Below are positions 1 through 7,722 of a DNA stretch of 64,000 bases, piece by piece. The position numbers were made by a program, and so were the translations under genes. The DNA is from an uncultured bacterium (GTDB taxonomy: Bacteria > Verrucomicrobiota > Lentisphaeria > Victivallales > UBA1829): NCBI GenBank assembly GCA_902802585.1, contig CADCMR010000002.1:62001-126000 (forward strand), read 5' to 3'. The first letter of the stretch is position 1, and every line of letters starts with the position of its first letter. The notes under the pieces are model-generated. The model did no database searches. It had not been told where the DNA came from and saw nothing but the letters and a program-made list of their open reading frames with translations.

Positions 1-68
1 CCGGAGCGGATGTCTGATTCGGAACACCGCCCGTTCAGGGGGACAGGTTCAAACCGGAAAGGTGGCGA

Positions 69-935
69 TTATTCCTCACCCCAGGTTTTCTGGTTCCAGG
101 TCCAGTAGCCGCTGGGTTCGCGGGAATTGACGTTTTTGCCCTTCAGGACAGTCTGTTCGGGGCGGAGATCCTGTGCATGACCGTCGATGAAGGAGTAGTT
201 CCAGGACTGGCTCACGTGCCAGGGCTTCGCCCAGTAGGTCGAGTCGCCGGCGGAGATTTCTTTCTTCGCCACGAACTCGCCGCCGAGACCGTTCTGGTCC
301 CAGTGGTGGCACAGGCTGCCGATCGTGATGGAGGAATAGGAAAAATGCTTCTGGTCGTTGAAGATGTATCCGGGGGCGCTGGAGCCGTTGGCGCCCGTGT
401 TCCAGGAGGAGTCGCAGACATAAATCATCTGGGACGGGATTTTGAACTTGGTGGTCTTCAGGACCGGACCGGTCGGGATGGACGTGGCGTTGCTCGTGCC
501 CTTCACGGAATAGACGGCGGAACGGTTGATGCCATAGGAGATTTTGGGCATGTCGAGATTGACCGCCTTCGAGTATTCGTCCGCGGGGCATTCGAACAGC
601 TTCGTGGTCATCACGCTCTTCGCCCATTTGTCTTTGTTTTTCTTATAGTCGGAGTACGGCATCTCGGCGGCGCCGCCGATCTGGTTCCAGATGATGGCGG
701 GCCAGATGTTGACGCGGTCGGACCACGCAATCGGGGTCACGTACGCGTTGAACGAGGCTGCGTACAGGTGGTTCGACTGCGCGAACTGTTTGCAGTTCGA
801 GGTGCACTGCGCCATCTTCGCCGTTCTTCTGGCGCTCTGCAGCGCGGGCAGAAGCATCGCGGCGAGGATCGCGATGATCGCGATGACGATCAGCAGCTCG
901 ATCAGGGTGAAATGTCTGGAGTAACGGGTTTTCAT
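69..935 (-). CDS. Type IV pilin-like (prepilin N-terminal) secreted protein
   Basis: The protein is 288 aa. It opens with a short basic leader, then the prepilin peptidase site and methylated helix ([20 protein letters not shown], residues about 8-27), so it should be cleaved by a PilD-type peptidase and held in the inner membrane or assembled in a pseudopilus. The rest is a soluble domain rich in Trp, Gly and Tyr (for example [16 protein letters not shown] near the end), typical of the large H-X9-DG-type pseudopilin family in Lentisphaerae and Planctomycetes. No other secretion gene is adjacent; it stands alone behind its own promoter. The role of these solitary pseudopilins is unknown; links to polysaccharide use or surface structures are only inferred. 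Confidence 0.88.
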   Translation of the reverse strand: MKTRYSRHFTLIELLIVIAIIAILAAMLLPALQSARRTAKMAQCTSNCKQFAQSNHLYAASFNAYVTPIAWSDRVNIWPAIIWNQIGGAAEMPYSDYKKNKDKWAKSVMTTKLFECPADEYSKAVNLDMPKISYGINRSAVYSVKGTSNATSIPTGPVLKTTKFKIPSQMIYVCDSSWNTGANGSSAPGYIFNDQKHFSYSSITIGSLCHHWDQNGLGGEFVAKKEISAGDSTYWAKPWHVSQSWNYSFIDGHAQDLRPEQTVLKGKNVNSREPSGYWTWNQKTWGEE

Positions 936-1053
936 GATGCCGTCCTTTCAAGTTGGTATTGAAAAAAATGGAATGCGCAGGAACAAGGCAAAACCACCTC
1001 GAAATCCGCCTTTCGGCAAAGATAAGGACATAGTTTGCGAATTTGTTTGCTGT

Positions 1054-1082
1054 AATATAATATTCGCATTCGCATATTTCAA
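1054..1082 (-). promoter_or_regulatory. Promoter of the pseudopilin gene
   Basis: Read on the minus strand, TTGAAA (1077-1082) is followed after 17 bp by TATATT (1054-1059). The spacer holds the direct repeat TGCGAATGCGAA. It lies about 120 bp upstream of the pseudopilin start. Confidence 0.6.
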
Positions 1083-1158
1083 GCGGGTTTCAAAGTTTTT
1101 TAACGTAAAATCGGATTTTTTCTAAATTACTTTCCCGACGCCGGCACATGAGATGCCC

Positions 1159-1316
1159 CTGCCAAAAGTCTGTGAAGCCCCAAAAACCGCAGAAGTTTCC
1201 ACAGACTCCACGCTCAAAAATGGGAACAAATCTGTTGAAAAAATGCTTGCACCCGACCCACGCTCAAAAATGGGAACAAATCTGTTGAAAAAATGCTTGC
1301 ACCCGACTTTTGGCAG
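1159..1316. repeat. 50-bp perfect tandem duplication framed by 12-bp inverted repeats
   Basis: Bases 1208-1257 and 1258-1307 are two identical 50-bp units. CTGCCAAAAGTC at 1159-1170 and its reverse complement at 1305-1316 frame the pair. The area is non-coding, between the divergent pseudopilin and dprA genes, and I see nothing else in the stretch from 1083 to 1504. It could be a small non-autonomous element or a slipped duplication. Confidence 0.75.
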
Positions 1317-1504
1317 TTCTGTCACATGACAGGTAAATAGTACAAACTTGATCATCTTGAAAAGACCGGGCTCTGCCGCTGAACCGGATGTCGGGGACAG
1401 GACGGTTGACCGATGACACGGGACGCGGTCAGCTCCAGCGGACCATTGACCGTCTCAATGCCGACACTCCGCGCGTTCGCGGAACAAAAGAAGGTTTCTT
1501 CCGT

Positions 1505-1533
1505 TTGCAAAACAGCCCATCCGGATGTATTGT
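1505..1533 (+). promoter_or_regulatory. Possible dprA promoter
   Basis: TTGCAA (1505-1510), 17 bp, TATTGT (1528-1533). The resulting leader would be very short, so transcription may also begin further upstream. Confidence 0.3.
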
Positions 1534-1556
1534 ATAGAACCGGAGGTGAAACGACT

Positions 1557-2477
1557 ATGAACGACCATGAAGCCTGCATCATTCTCAACCTGCTGATCGG
1601 GCTCGGCGGCCTTTCCGCATGGAAGAAAAACCGTGGCCTGTACATCAATAAACTCATCGATGCCATCGGCAATGCTTCATCTGTTTTCGAACTGGACGCT
1701 GCCACACTTTGCCGTGCGGAGGGCATCCGCGCAGAACATGCGGACCTCATTTGCCGCTGGCGCGAATTCGTTGACCTCGACCGAGAGCTGAAAACAGCGG
1801 AGGATGAAGGCGTAACCATTTTGTGCCGTTCCGATACCGGATACCCGTCGTCTCTGCGCAAACTCGCCAATCCCCCTCTTTGCCTCTACGTGCGCGGGAG
1901 GCTGCCTTCCGGCATCGCCGGCAGATCCGTCGCCATCGTCGGCACACGGACTCCATCGGATTCCGGCGTTCGGATGGCACGCCGGTTCTCGGAGGCGGCG
2001 AGCCGGGATGGCTGGAGCCATGGCTGGATTACGGTCAGCGGCTTGGCACTCGGCATCGACACCGCTGCGCATCTCGCCTCGGTCGAAGCAGGCGGCAGGA
2101 CGGTTGCCGTTCTCGGAAGCGGCATGAACAAACTGTATCCGCCCGAAAACCTTGAACTTGCGCGTGCGATTGTCCGTACAGGTGGCGCGGTCGTCTCCGA
2201 ATACCCCATGAACACTCAGACTACGCGATCCACACTGGCGAGACGGAACCGCATCATCGCCGGATTAGCCCGTTGTACGCTGGTGATCGAGGCCGGCGCA
2301 AAAAGCGGCGCGCTGATAACCGCCACGACGGCGCAGGAGCTGGGATGCCGCGTCTTTGCCGTGCCGGGCGACGAGGGCAATCCTTTGGCCGCCGGGTGCA
2401 ACAAACTCATACGGCAGGGTGCAACGCCCGTGACGCAATTCGAAAGCATCTTCGCCGAGATAATGATCAAGGCATGA
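1557..2477 (+). CDS. dprA: DNA-processing protein DprA/Smf
   Basis: DprA loads RecA onto incoming single-stranded DNA during natural transformation. The start at 1557 is chosen because GGAGGTGAAA lies just before it; the frame is open further upstream but without a family match. The 306-aa product has an N-terminal helical region (LIGLGGLSAW), then the Rossmann-like DprA core: VAIVGTRTPSDSG, TVSGLALGIDTAAH, VLGSGMNKLYPPEN, SEYP, RRNRIIAGLA and EAGAKSGALITA. It ends shortly after the core and lacks the C-terminal winged-helix domain found in many homologues. It stands alone between the pseudopilin and a glycosidase. Whether the host is naturally competent cannot be told from one gene. Confidence 0.9.
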   Translation: MNDHEACIILNLLIGLGGLSAWKKNRGLYINKLIDAIGNASSVFELDAATLCRAEGIRAEHADLICRWREFVDLDRELKTAEDEGVTILCRSDTGYPSSLRKLANPPLCLYVRGRLPSGIAGRSVAIVGTRTPSDSGVRMARRFSEAASRDGWSHGWITVSGLALGIDTAAHLASVEAGGRTVAVLGSGMNKLYPPENLELARAIVRTGGAVVSEYPMNTQTTRSTLARRNRIIAGLARCTLVIEAGAKSGALITATTAQELGCRVFAVPGDEGNPLAAGCNKLIRQGATPVTQFESIFAEIMIKA

Positions 2478-2561
2478 AAAAGGAGCGGGATTCCGATATA
2501 GGCCCCGCCCCCTGAAACCCGGCTCATGATGCCGGAGATATCCAATCTTCAATTCCCGGAT

Positions 2562-4478
2562 TCATTTCTTCTCGGGAACGATGACAGTCGTCTTCACGTT
2601 CGCGAGCGAGGGATCCAGGTCGCGCTCGGCGGACATGTCGAACACGGGCTCGCCATGGATGTTGAAGTGGACGCGGTGGATGGCGACGCATCTCTGGCGT
2701 CCGTTGATCGCCGTCTCGCCGTGATAAGAGATCATGAGGTTCCCGAAGTCGTCCATGAAGAACGCGTTGTGACCGGGTCCGAACTTGCCGGGGATGGAGT
2801 AGAACGAGAGGACCGGGGCCTGGCTCTTGGTCCAGGATGCGAGGTCGAGCAGGTTCGCGTTCTCGTCCGCGGTGAACAGCCCGAGCGCGTAGGTGTAGCC
2901 GCCCGCGTCGCCGCCGGAGTACGTCAGGTAGACCTTTCCGTTCGCGTTGAACGAATACGGGCCTTCGTTGTTGATAGTGCCGCGGACGTTTTCCCAGCCG
3001 TAGAGCGGACGGGAGAGCAGCACGGGTTCGGAGGTGAGCACGCCGGGGTTCTTTTCGTCGATCGTGGCGATGTACAGCATGGAGCCGGTGTCGCGCGGCG
3101 AGCCGATGCCGCGGCGGTAGGACCAGACGTAGTAGGACTTGCCGCCCGCCTTGATGTACGTCATGTCGAGGGAGATGCCGCCGTCGCCGACGCCCTTGCC
3201 GTCCATCTTCATAATCTTGACCGGGTCTTCCCAGGAGGCGGGATCGATGATGCTCGCGCCTTTCTTCAGCTTCATGTAATGGCACTGCGGTCCCCATGCG
3301 CGTCCGCCGACCGCGAAGAGGATGTAGAGGTCCTCGCCGATCACGTGGAACTCGGGAGCCCAGAAGGTCTGGATGAGCTGGCGGGCTTCATCCTTGTCGA
3401 GGATCAGGTGTTCCTTCACGCCGTCCGCGAAAAGGTCGTGCGGATTGTCGGCCTCACGCACGTACAGCCCGATGTTGTTGCGGGCGTCGGTCGTGGCGAT
3501 GAAGTAGAATTTGCCGTCCCACTTGAAGATGACGGGGTCGCCCCATGCGCGGGCGAGCGGGAACCCGTAGGACTCGTTCTGCACGGTGCCGGTGATCTCA
3601 TATTTGCCCGGTTTGGAGAAGTCCACGCCCGAGGCATCCCACTTCACGGGCTTCACGGACGTGGAGCCGTCGGAATAGACGACCTCCGCCTTCACCTTCG
3701 CAAGCTCGTCCGCCGAGCCAGCCAGGACGGTTTCCGGCACACGGGCGGCGACGGAAACGAGGTGCCCCCAGTGCTGCGCGGCGCGGTCGGCGAGGGAACG
3801 CGGCACGGAGACCGTGCTGTATCCGGTCTCGTTGTTCGGAACCATGCCTTCCGGCGCGTTGATCTCGGGTTTTTGAACCAGCCGGAACATGATCGGGCCG
3901 TCGGTTTTGCCCGGAGACTTGAAATCGGGGGTGTCCGTGCTGTAGAATTTCCCGGATGCATTTTTCCAGAAAATGCGGTAGGCGGCCCCATCCGACGTGG
4001 GCGAGACTCCGAGGAACGCCGTGACCTCTTCCTGCGTGTTCAGGTCGACCAGGATCTGTTCGGAGAAATGGATCAGGTCCGGCGAGGTCCAGAGAAGGGC
4101 TTTCCCCTTGCTCTCATCGTCCGGCGTGCCGTCTTCCTTGACCCGGACCGCCATGACGCCGTAGCCGCCGTCCTTCAACGAAAAGATGATCGGATTCTTG
4201 ACGCATTTCGGGCGGATGGTGTCTTCGGGCGAAAGCGTGCCCTTCGCGAAGAGAATGCCGTAATTCCCGTTCATGGGCGTGAAGTTCTTCCCGTCGGTGC
4301 TGCGCGCGAAGTGAACGGCCCGCGCCAGTCCGTCGGGATAGCTGTTGCGCTGGACGTCCCGGGTGTAGACCAGGATTTGCTCTTCGCCCGTTTCGTACTC
4401 CGGGAACGCGGAAACGGCGGCGGATGTGAAGAACGCGGCGGCGCAAAGCATCATGCCTGCAAAACCAAAGGATTTCAT
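2562..4478 (-). CDS. Secreted two-module glycoside hydrolase, GH43-like, with Ig-like linker
   Basis: This 638-aa protein has a signal peptide (about residues 1-24, ending VSA). An N-terminal beta-propeller-like region (ILVYTRDVQ, LLWTSPDLIHF) is followed by an Ig-like segment near residues 255-300 (VVYSDGSTSVKPVKWDASGVDFSKPG). The C-terminal part is a GH43-type five-bladed propeller: WGDPVIFKWDGKFYFIATTD carries the candidate base Asp, then FWAPEFHVIGEDLYILFAV, then NNEGPYSFNANGKVYLTYSGG with a candidate acid Glu, then GPGHNAFF. GH43 enzymes hydrolyse arabinofuranosides or xylosides. It would act in the periplasm or outside the cell. A good promoter lies just upstream. The exact substrate cannot be read. 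Confidence 0.82.
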   Translation of the reverse strand: MKSFGFAGMMLCAAAFFTSAAVSAFPEYETGEEQILVYTRDVQRNSYPDGLARAVHFARSTDGKNFTPMNGNYGILFAKGTLSPEDTIRPKCVKNPIIFSLKDGGYGVMAVRVKEDGTPDDESKGKALLWTSPDLIHFSEQILVDLNTQEEVTAFLGVSPTSDGAAYRIFWKNASGKFYSTDTPDFKSPGKTDGPIMFRLVQKPEINAPEGMVPNNETGYSTVSVPRSLADRAAQHWGHLVSVAARVPETVLAGSADELAKVKAEVVYSDGSTSVKPVKWDASGVDFSKPGKYEITGTVQNESYGFPLARAWGDPVIFKWDGKFYFIATTDARNNIGLYVREADNPHDLFADGVKEHLILDKDEARQLIQTFWAPEFHVIGEDLYILFAVGGRAWGPQCHYMKLKKGASIIDPASWEDPVKIMKMDGKGVGDGGISLDMTYIKAGGKSYYVWSYRRGIGSPRDTGSMLYIATIDEKNPGVLTSEPVLLSRPLYGWENVRGTINNEGPYSFNANGKVYLTYSGGDAGGYTYALGLFTADENANLLDLASWTKSQAPVLSFYSIPGKFGPGHNAFFMDDFGNLMISYHGETAINGRQRCVAIHRVHFNIHGEPVFDMSAERDLDPSLANVKTTVIVPEKK

Positions 4479-4537
4479 CTTGCTCTCCTTCTGTATCGAG
4501 ATGTTTTTTTGAGAAATAATAGGAAAAAACCTAAAAC

Positions 4538-4566
4538 ACTATAGCAGATTTCCGCCCGGATTTCAA
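4538..4566 (-). promoter_or_regulatory. Promoter of the GH43-like gene
   Basis: On the minus strand TTGAAA (4561-4566), 17 bp, TATAGT (4538-4543), about 60 bp before the start codon. Confidence 0.65.
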
Positions 4567-4640
4567 GCACAAGACCGAAAAAAAACGCATTTTCGTTACG
4601 AATAGTCCGGGCTGGGGTTCACATCGGTGTTTACGGCAAG

Positions 4641-5411
4641 TCAGAAAAACATCCCGTAGTCCAGGCACGCCGACCAGTAGTCGGTCAGCTCCGGGCGCGC
4701 CTCGGTTTCGGCGATGACCGTCGTGACCGCCGCCGACCGCCACGCCGGATCGTTCCACAGTTTCTCCAGAAACGCGCTGTCGTTGATGTCGTTTAAGCCG
4801 TAGCGCCAGTTAAGCCCGCGGTTGCCCACCACGAGCAGGATCAGCCACGCGTGATCGGCATAGGATGCCGGATTCTGGAAACGGCGCGCCATGTACGCGT
4901 CCGTGATGCCGAAAGGGAAATCCCTGCAGGTCCCGAGCGGGTCATGGGTCTGCATGAACGCCCCATGCCCGAAATAGGTGAAGAAGTATGTGACGCATTC
5001 AGCCCCCTCCGGATCGCCGCCGTACAGCTCGAAGCGTTCGGTCGCGAGGGCGAAAAGGTCGGACAGATAAAGGTTCAGGTCGTCCCATGTGCCGTCCTTG
5101 ACCAGTTCGCTGTGGAAGAAGACCGTCCACATGAGAAACTTCTTGAAAAGCTCTTCGTACTCCTCGTCGCGTGCATGCACGCATTCCCGGTAGTGCGCTG
5201 CGAGATAGCGCGTGACGTCCGGCAGATAATGGGCGGATTCGTCGTAGGTTCCGGCTGGCACCGCCCCGTGAAACAGGACCGTGAGCTCGCGGGCGTTCAG
5301 ATATTTCCCGTCCTTTTGCAGGATGCTTTTTTTCAACTCGTCGCTGAAATCCTGATAGGGATCGGACAGTTGTTTCGGTTTCGGGTACTTTGCCGCCTTG
5401 AGCTCGTGCAT
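4641..5411 (-). CDS. Unknown protein, 256 aa
   Basis: I do not recognise this protein. The start at 5411 is set by a strong GGAGG about 8 bases upstream; the frame remains open upstream inside the preceding gene but there in an unlikely composition. It has no signal peptide or membrane segment, and is mostly helical and acidic, with many aromatics (for example TWDDLNLYLSDLFALATERFELY and VTYFFTYFGHGAFM taken as short stretches). It follows the LA_2272-like lipoprotein by 44 bp and probably shares its transcript. Confidence 0.7.
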   Translation of the reverse strand: MHELKAAKYPKPKQLSDPYQDFSDELKKSILQKDGKYLNARELTVLFHGAVPAGTYDESAHYLPDVTRYLAAHYRECVHARDEEYEELFKKFLMWTVFFHSELVKDGTWDDLNLYLSDLFALATERFELYGGDPEGAECVTYFFTYFGHGAFMQTHDPLGTCRDFPFGITDAYMARRFQNPASYADHAWLILLVVGNRGLNWRYGLNDINDSAFLEKLWNDPAWRSAAVTTVIAETEARPELTDYWSACLDYGMFF

Positions 5412-5455
5412 AAAAAGCCTCCTTTTTTCAGCTTTCTTTTTCGCAGGATTCGAAT

Positions 5456-6433
5456 TCAGAACCCGACCGCCGATTCCTGTTCGCGTTCGTAAGCGCCCTT
5501 TTTGACGCTGTAATTGAAGAACAGGAAAACCGGGAGGAATCCGTTCGGGTTGATGTTCAGCAAGCCGATCTGGAACGGGCTGCCGTTGAACGTGGTGTTG
5601 AACAGCCCGATCTGAACCGGATTCCCGTCCGAGGTATTGTTGATTGCGCCGACCTGAAAGCCCTCCTTCAGCTCGAAGTTCAGGATGCCTAAGTTCAGGC
5701 ATTTTCCGAACGAATCCCCGCGGTCATGCCCCGGATATACCCCCGGATTGTATGTGATTGCCCCGATCTGCGCGCCGCGAACACCCGAACGCAGGAGCCC
5801 CCCGATCTGGCACCCGACGATTCTGCTCTCGTTGTTCGTGGAACAATCCAGTCCGATCACCTGCAGCCCGATCCCTCTTGTCCCGTAAAGATTGAAAAGG
5901 CAAACGTCAATTCCGTTGAAGTCCTTGCTCAGCGTAGAGGCTTCGACGGAAAGCCCGTTCGTTTTGCTTCCGGTTTCAAACGGAAAAACGGAAATGCCGT
6001 TCTGAGTCCCGGAACCCGGGCCGTATCCTATAAAATCCTTATAATACAGAAGCCCAGTTGAAATCCCGTTGAAGCTTGACTCCCCGCCATCTATTCCGAA
6101 TGCAAGGCCGGCTGATATTCCATAGTTTGTTCCGGCAAACCCCGATCCCAAGACCGAGGCAAAGATCCCGCATGAGTCCGTGTCCATTGTCGCCAATCCC
6201 GTGGAAAGGCCGTAGGTGGTGACATTTTCCTCCCCGAAGGGAATCAGCAGCGGACCGATCTGGAGCGGCGTGATCACGGCGCTGACCGTTTCGCCGTCGG
6301 CATTGACCACATCATGCCTGCACCCCGCGCCGAGAAACACGAAAAGCGCGGCGGCGAGGAAGAGCAGAAAAGCTCTTTTGAGAGAGGAACCCCTTACCTG
6401 TTTCTTATAGGACGTATAGGTCATATAGGTCAT
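5456..6433 (-). CDS. LA_2272-like surface repeat lipoprotein
   Basis: The 325-aa product starts with a basic stretch, a hydrophobic helix and a lipobox ending GAGC near residue 38, so it should be lipidated and probably surface- or outer-membrane-anchored. The mature part is built of short degenerate repeats of the form G-I-S-x-G-L and x-Q-I-G-x-x-N (YGISTGLA, YGISAGLA, NGISTGLL, GAQIGAITYN, PVQIGLFN, PFQIGLLN), the pattern of the leptospiral LA_2272 repeat family. These repeats likely form a beta-solenoid or barrel surface. Function is unknown. It lies 21 bp after the esterase gene and is probably in its operon. An ATG nine bases downstream is also possible as start. Confidence 0.75.
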   Translation of the reverse strand: MTYMTYTSYKKQVRGSSLKRAFLLFLAAALFVFLGAGCRHDVVNADGETVSAVITPLQIGPLLIPFGEENVTTYGLSTGLATMDTDSCGIFASVLGSGFAGTNYGISAGLAFGIDGGESSFNGISTGLLYYKDFIGYGPGSGTQNGISVFPFETGSKTNGLSVEASTLSKDFNGIDVCLFNLYGTRGIGLQVIGLDCSTNNESRIVGCQIGGLLRSGVRGAQIGAITYNPGVYPGHDRGDSFGKCLNLGILNFELKEGFQVGAINNTSDGNPVQIGLFNTTFNGSPFQIGLLNINPNGFLPVFLFFNYSVKKGAYEREQESAVGF

Positions 6434-6454
6434 ATTTATTTACGGTTCCTTTTT

Positions 6455-7474
6455 CTATTCGGCGGGCTTCGCCTCTTCCTTCTTTTCGGCGGGCTTCGAC
6501 TCTTCCTTCTTTTCGACCGGCGGCTTCCGGTTCATGTACTTGTCGCAGTATTGGAGGACCGCCTTGCGGAACGTTTCGGTGCAGTCCGGGTCGTCCCAGA
6601 GCATGTGGTTGGACTTCGGGAAATCGACGCGGATGTTCGGGACGTGATGCTGTTCCAGCGCCTTCGCCAGTTCGTCGCGGTGGATGGTCCGGACGAGCGT
6701 GTCCCGCCCGCCGTAGGCGAAGACGGTCGGCACGGTTTTTTCGTTGATGAAGTGAAGCGGAGAAAGAACGTCCGCCGCCGCCTTCAACTCGGGCGTGTCC
6801 AGCTTCTTCGGATCGACCGGAGTGCGCGCGCCGTAGCCGATCAGCATGGCGGAGATCCTGTCGCCCCAGAATTCCTTATGGAACGATACCGGGCCGACCT
6901 TGTCGAACACAAACGCGACCGGGATGGCGGATTCCGAGGCGCGGGAATAGGCGTACAGCAGCGCCAGATGCCCGCCCGCGGACGTGCCGCCGAGGGCGAG
7001 TTTCGGGGCGCGGTATCCCTCCGTCTCCAGCTGTTTTTTGAGCGCGGCGATGCACGCCGTGATCTCGTCGAGCATGGTCTTGACCGTGACCGTGTTCTTG
7101 TCCGAGATCAGGGAATAATCCATGGTGGCGGTGATGCAGCCCTGTTTGCCGTAGTATTTGCAGGCGTACGCCATGTCCCCGCGGCTTCCCTCCATCCAGG
7201 AACCGCCGTGGATCAGGAGCAGCAGCGGCGCGTCCGTCTTCGGATCGACGCATTTCGGGAGATACAGGTCGTACTTGTTCAACGCCTCCTTGCCATAGGA
7301 CTGCCCGGCGAGCACGCGCCCGTCGTCCTGGCTCCACGAGACGATATAGCCGCCCTGTTCCAGATTCTTCTGAAGGGCGTTCCGCGCACACCCGGCGCAG
7401 AACAGGAGGACGAGGCAGAGCGTGGTTAAGAAAACGATCAGAATCCGACGTGTTTTTTTACCTGACAACTTCAT
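6455..7474 (-). CDS. Lipoprotein alpha/beta-hydrolase (esterase/lipase family)
   Basis: From the start at 7474 this is a 339-aa protein with a basic, hydrophobic signal and a Cys at residue 29 (LLFCAGC), suggesting lipidation. The alpha/beta-hydrolase core shows the oxyanion motif LLIHGGSW, the nucleophile elbow GGTSAGGHLAL, the acid loop YGGRDTLV and the terminal His in FPKSNHML, as in BD-FAE and hormone-sensitive-lipase-like esterases. Such enzymes remove acetyl or feruloyl groups from plant xylan, which fits the glycosidases nearby, but the substrate is inferred. The C-terminus ends in a low-complexity Pro-Ala-Glu-Lys tail. First gene of the 7474-4641 unit. Confidence 0.82.
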   Translation of the reverse strand: MKLSGKKTRRILIVFLTTLCLVLLFCAGCARNALQKNLEQGGYIVSWSQDDGRVLAGQSYGKEALNKYDLYLPKCVDPKTDAPLLLLIHGGSWMEGSRGDMAYACKYYGKQGCITATMDYSLISDKNTVTVKTMLDEITACIAALKKQLETEGYRAPKLALGGTSAGGHLALLYAYSRASESAIPVAFVFDKVGPVSFHKEFWGDRISAMLIGYGARTPVDPKKLDTPELKAAADVLSPLHFINEKTVPTVFAYGGRDTLVRTIHRDELAKALEQHHVPNIRVDFPKSNHMLWDDPDCTETFRKAVLQYCDKYMNRKPPVEKKEESKPAEKKEEAKPAE

Positions 7475-7694
7475 GATGGTACCCGTTGTTGGTTTTTTTG
7501 TTTTGTTGTTTGTTGCGGTCGCGACGCACTGCCCCGGACACGATGGTGCGGAGTCCGGAGCAACCACGCCTTCCGCCCTGTCCCCTTGGGACCGGACTGT
7601 TTGCGAGACGTACTCCGTATGTGCCGTCGTTTTTTATACAGAATCATGCCTGAGGTTATTCAGACATTTTGATCTCATGATTGACATCCGCTTT

Positions 7695-7722
7695 ATTATA
7701 CCATAGCAACTTGCAGTGTCAG
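7695..7722 (-). promoter_or_regulatory. Promoter of the esterase/repeat-lipoprotein unit
   Basis: On the minus strand CTGACA (7717-7722), 16 bp, TATAAT (7695-7700). It overlaps the end of the upstream helicase gene and leaves a leader of about 210 nt before the esterase start; I see no further feature in that leader. Confidence 0.55.

Noticed and set aside
1208-1307. CRISPR or VNTR gene at the 50-bp duplication
   Set aside because: There are just two copies, directly abutting without spacers and without an open reading frame.
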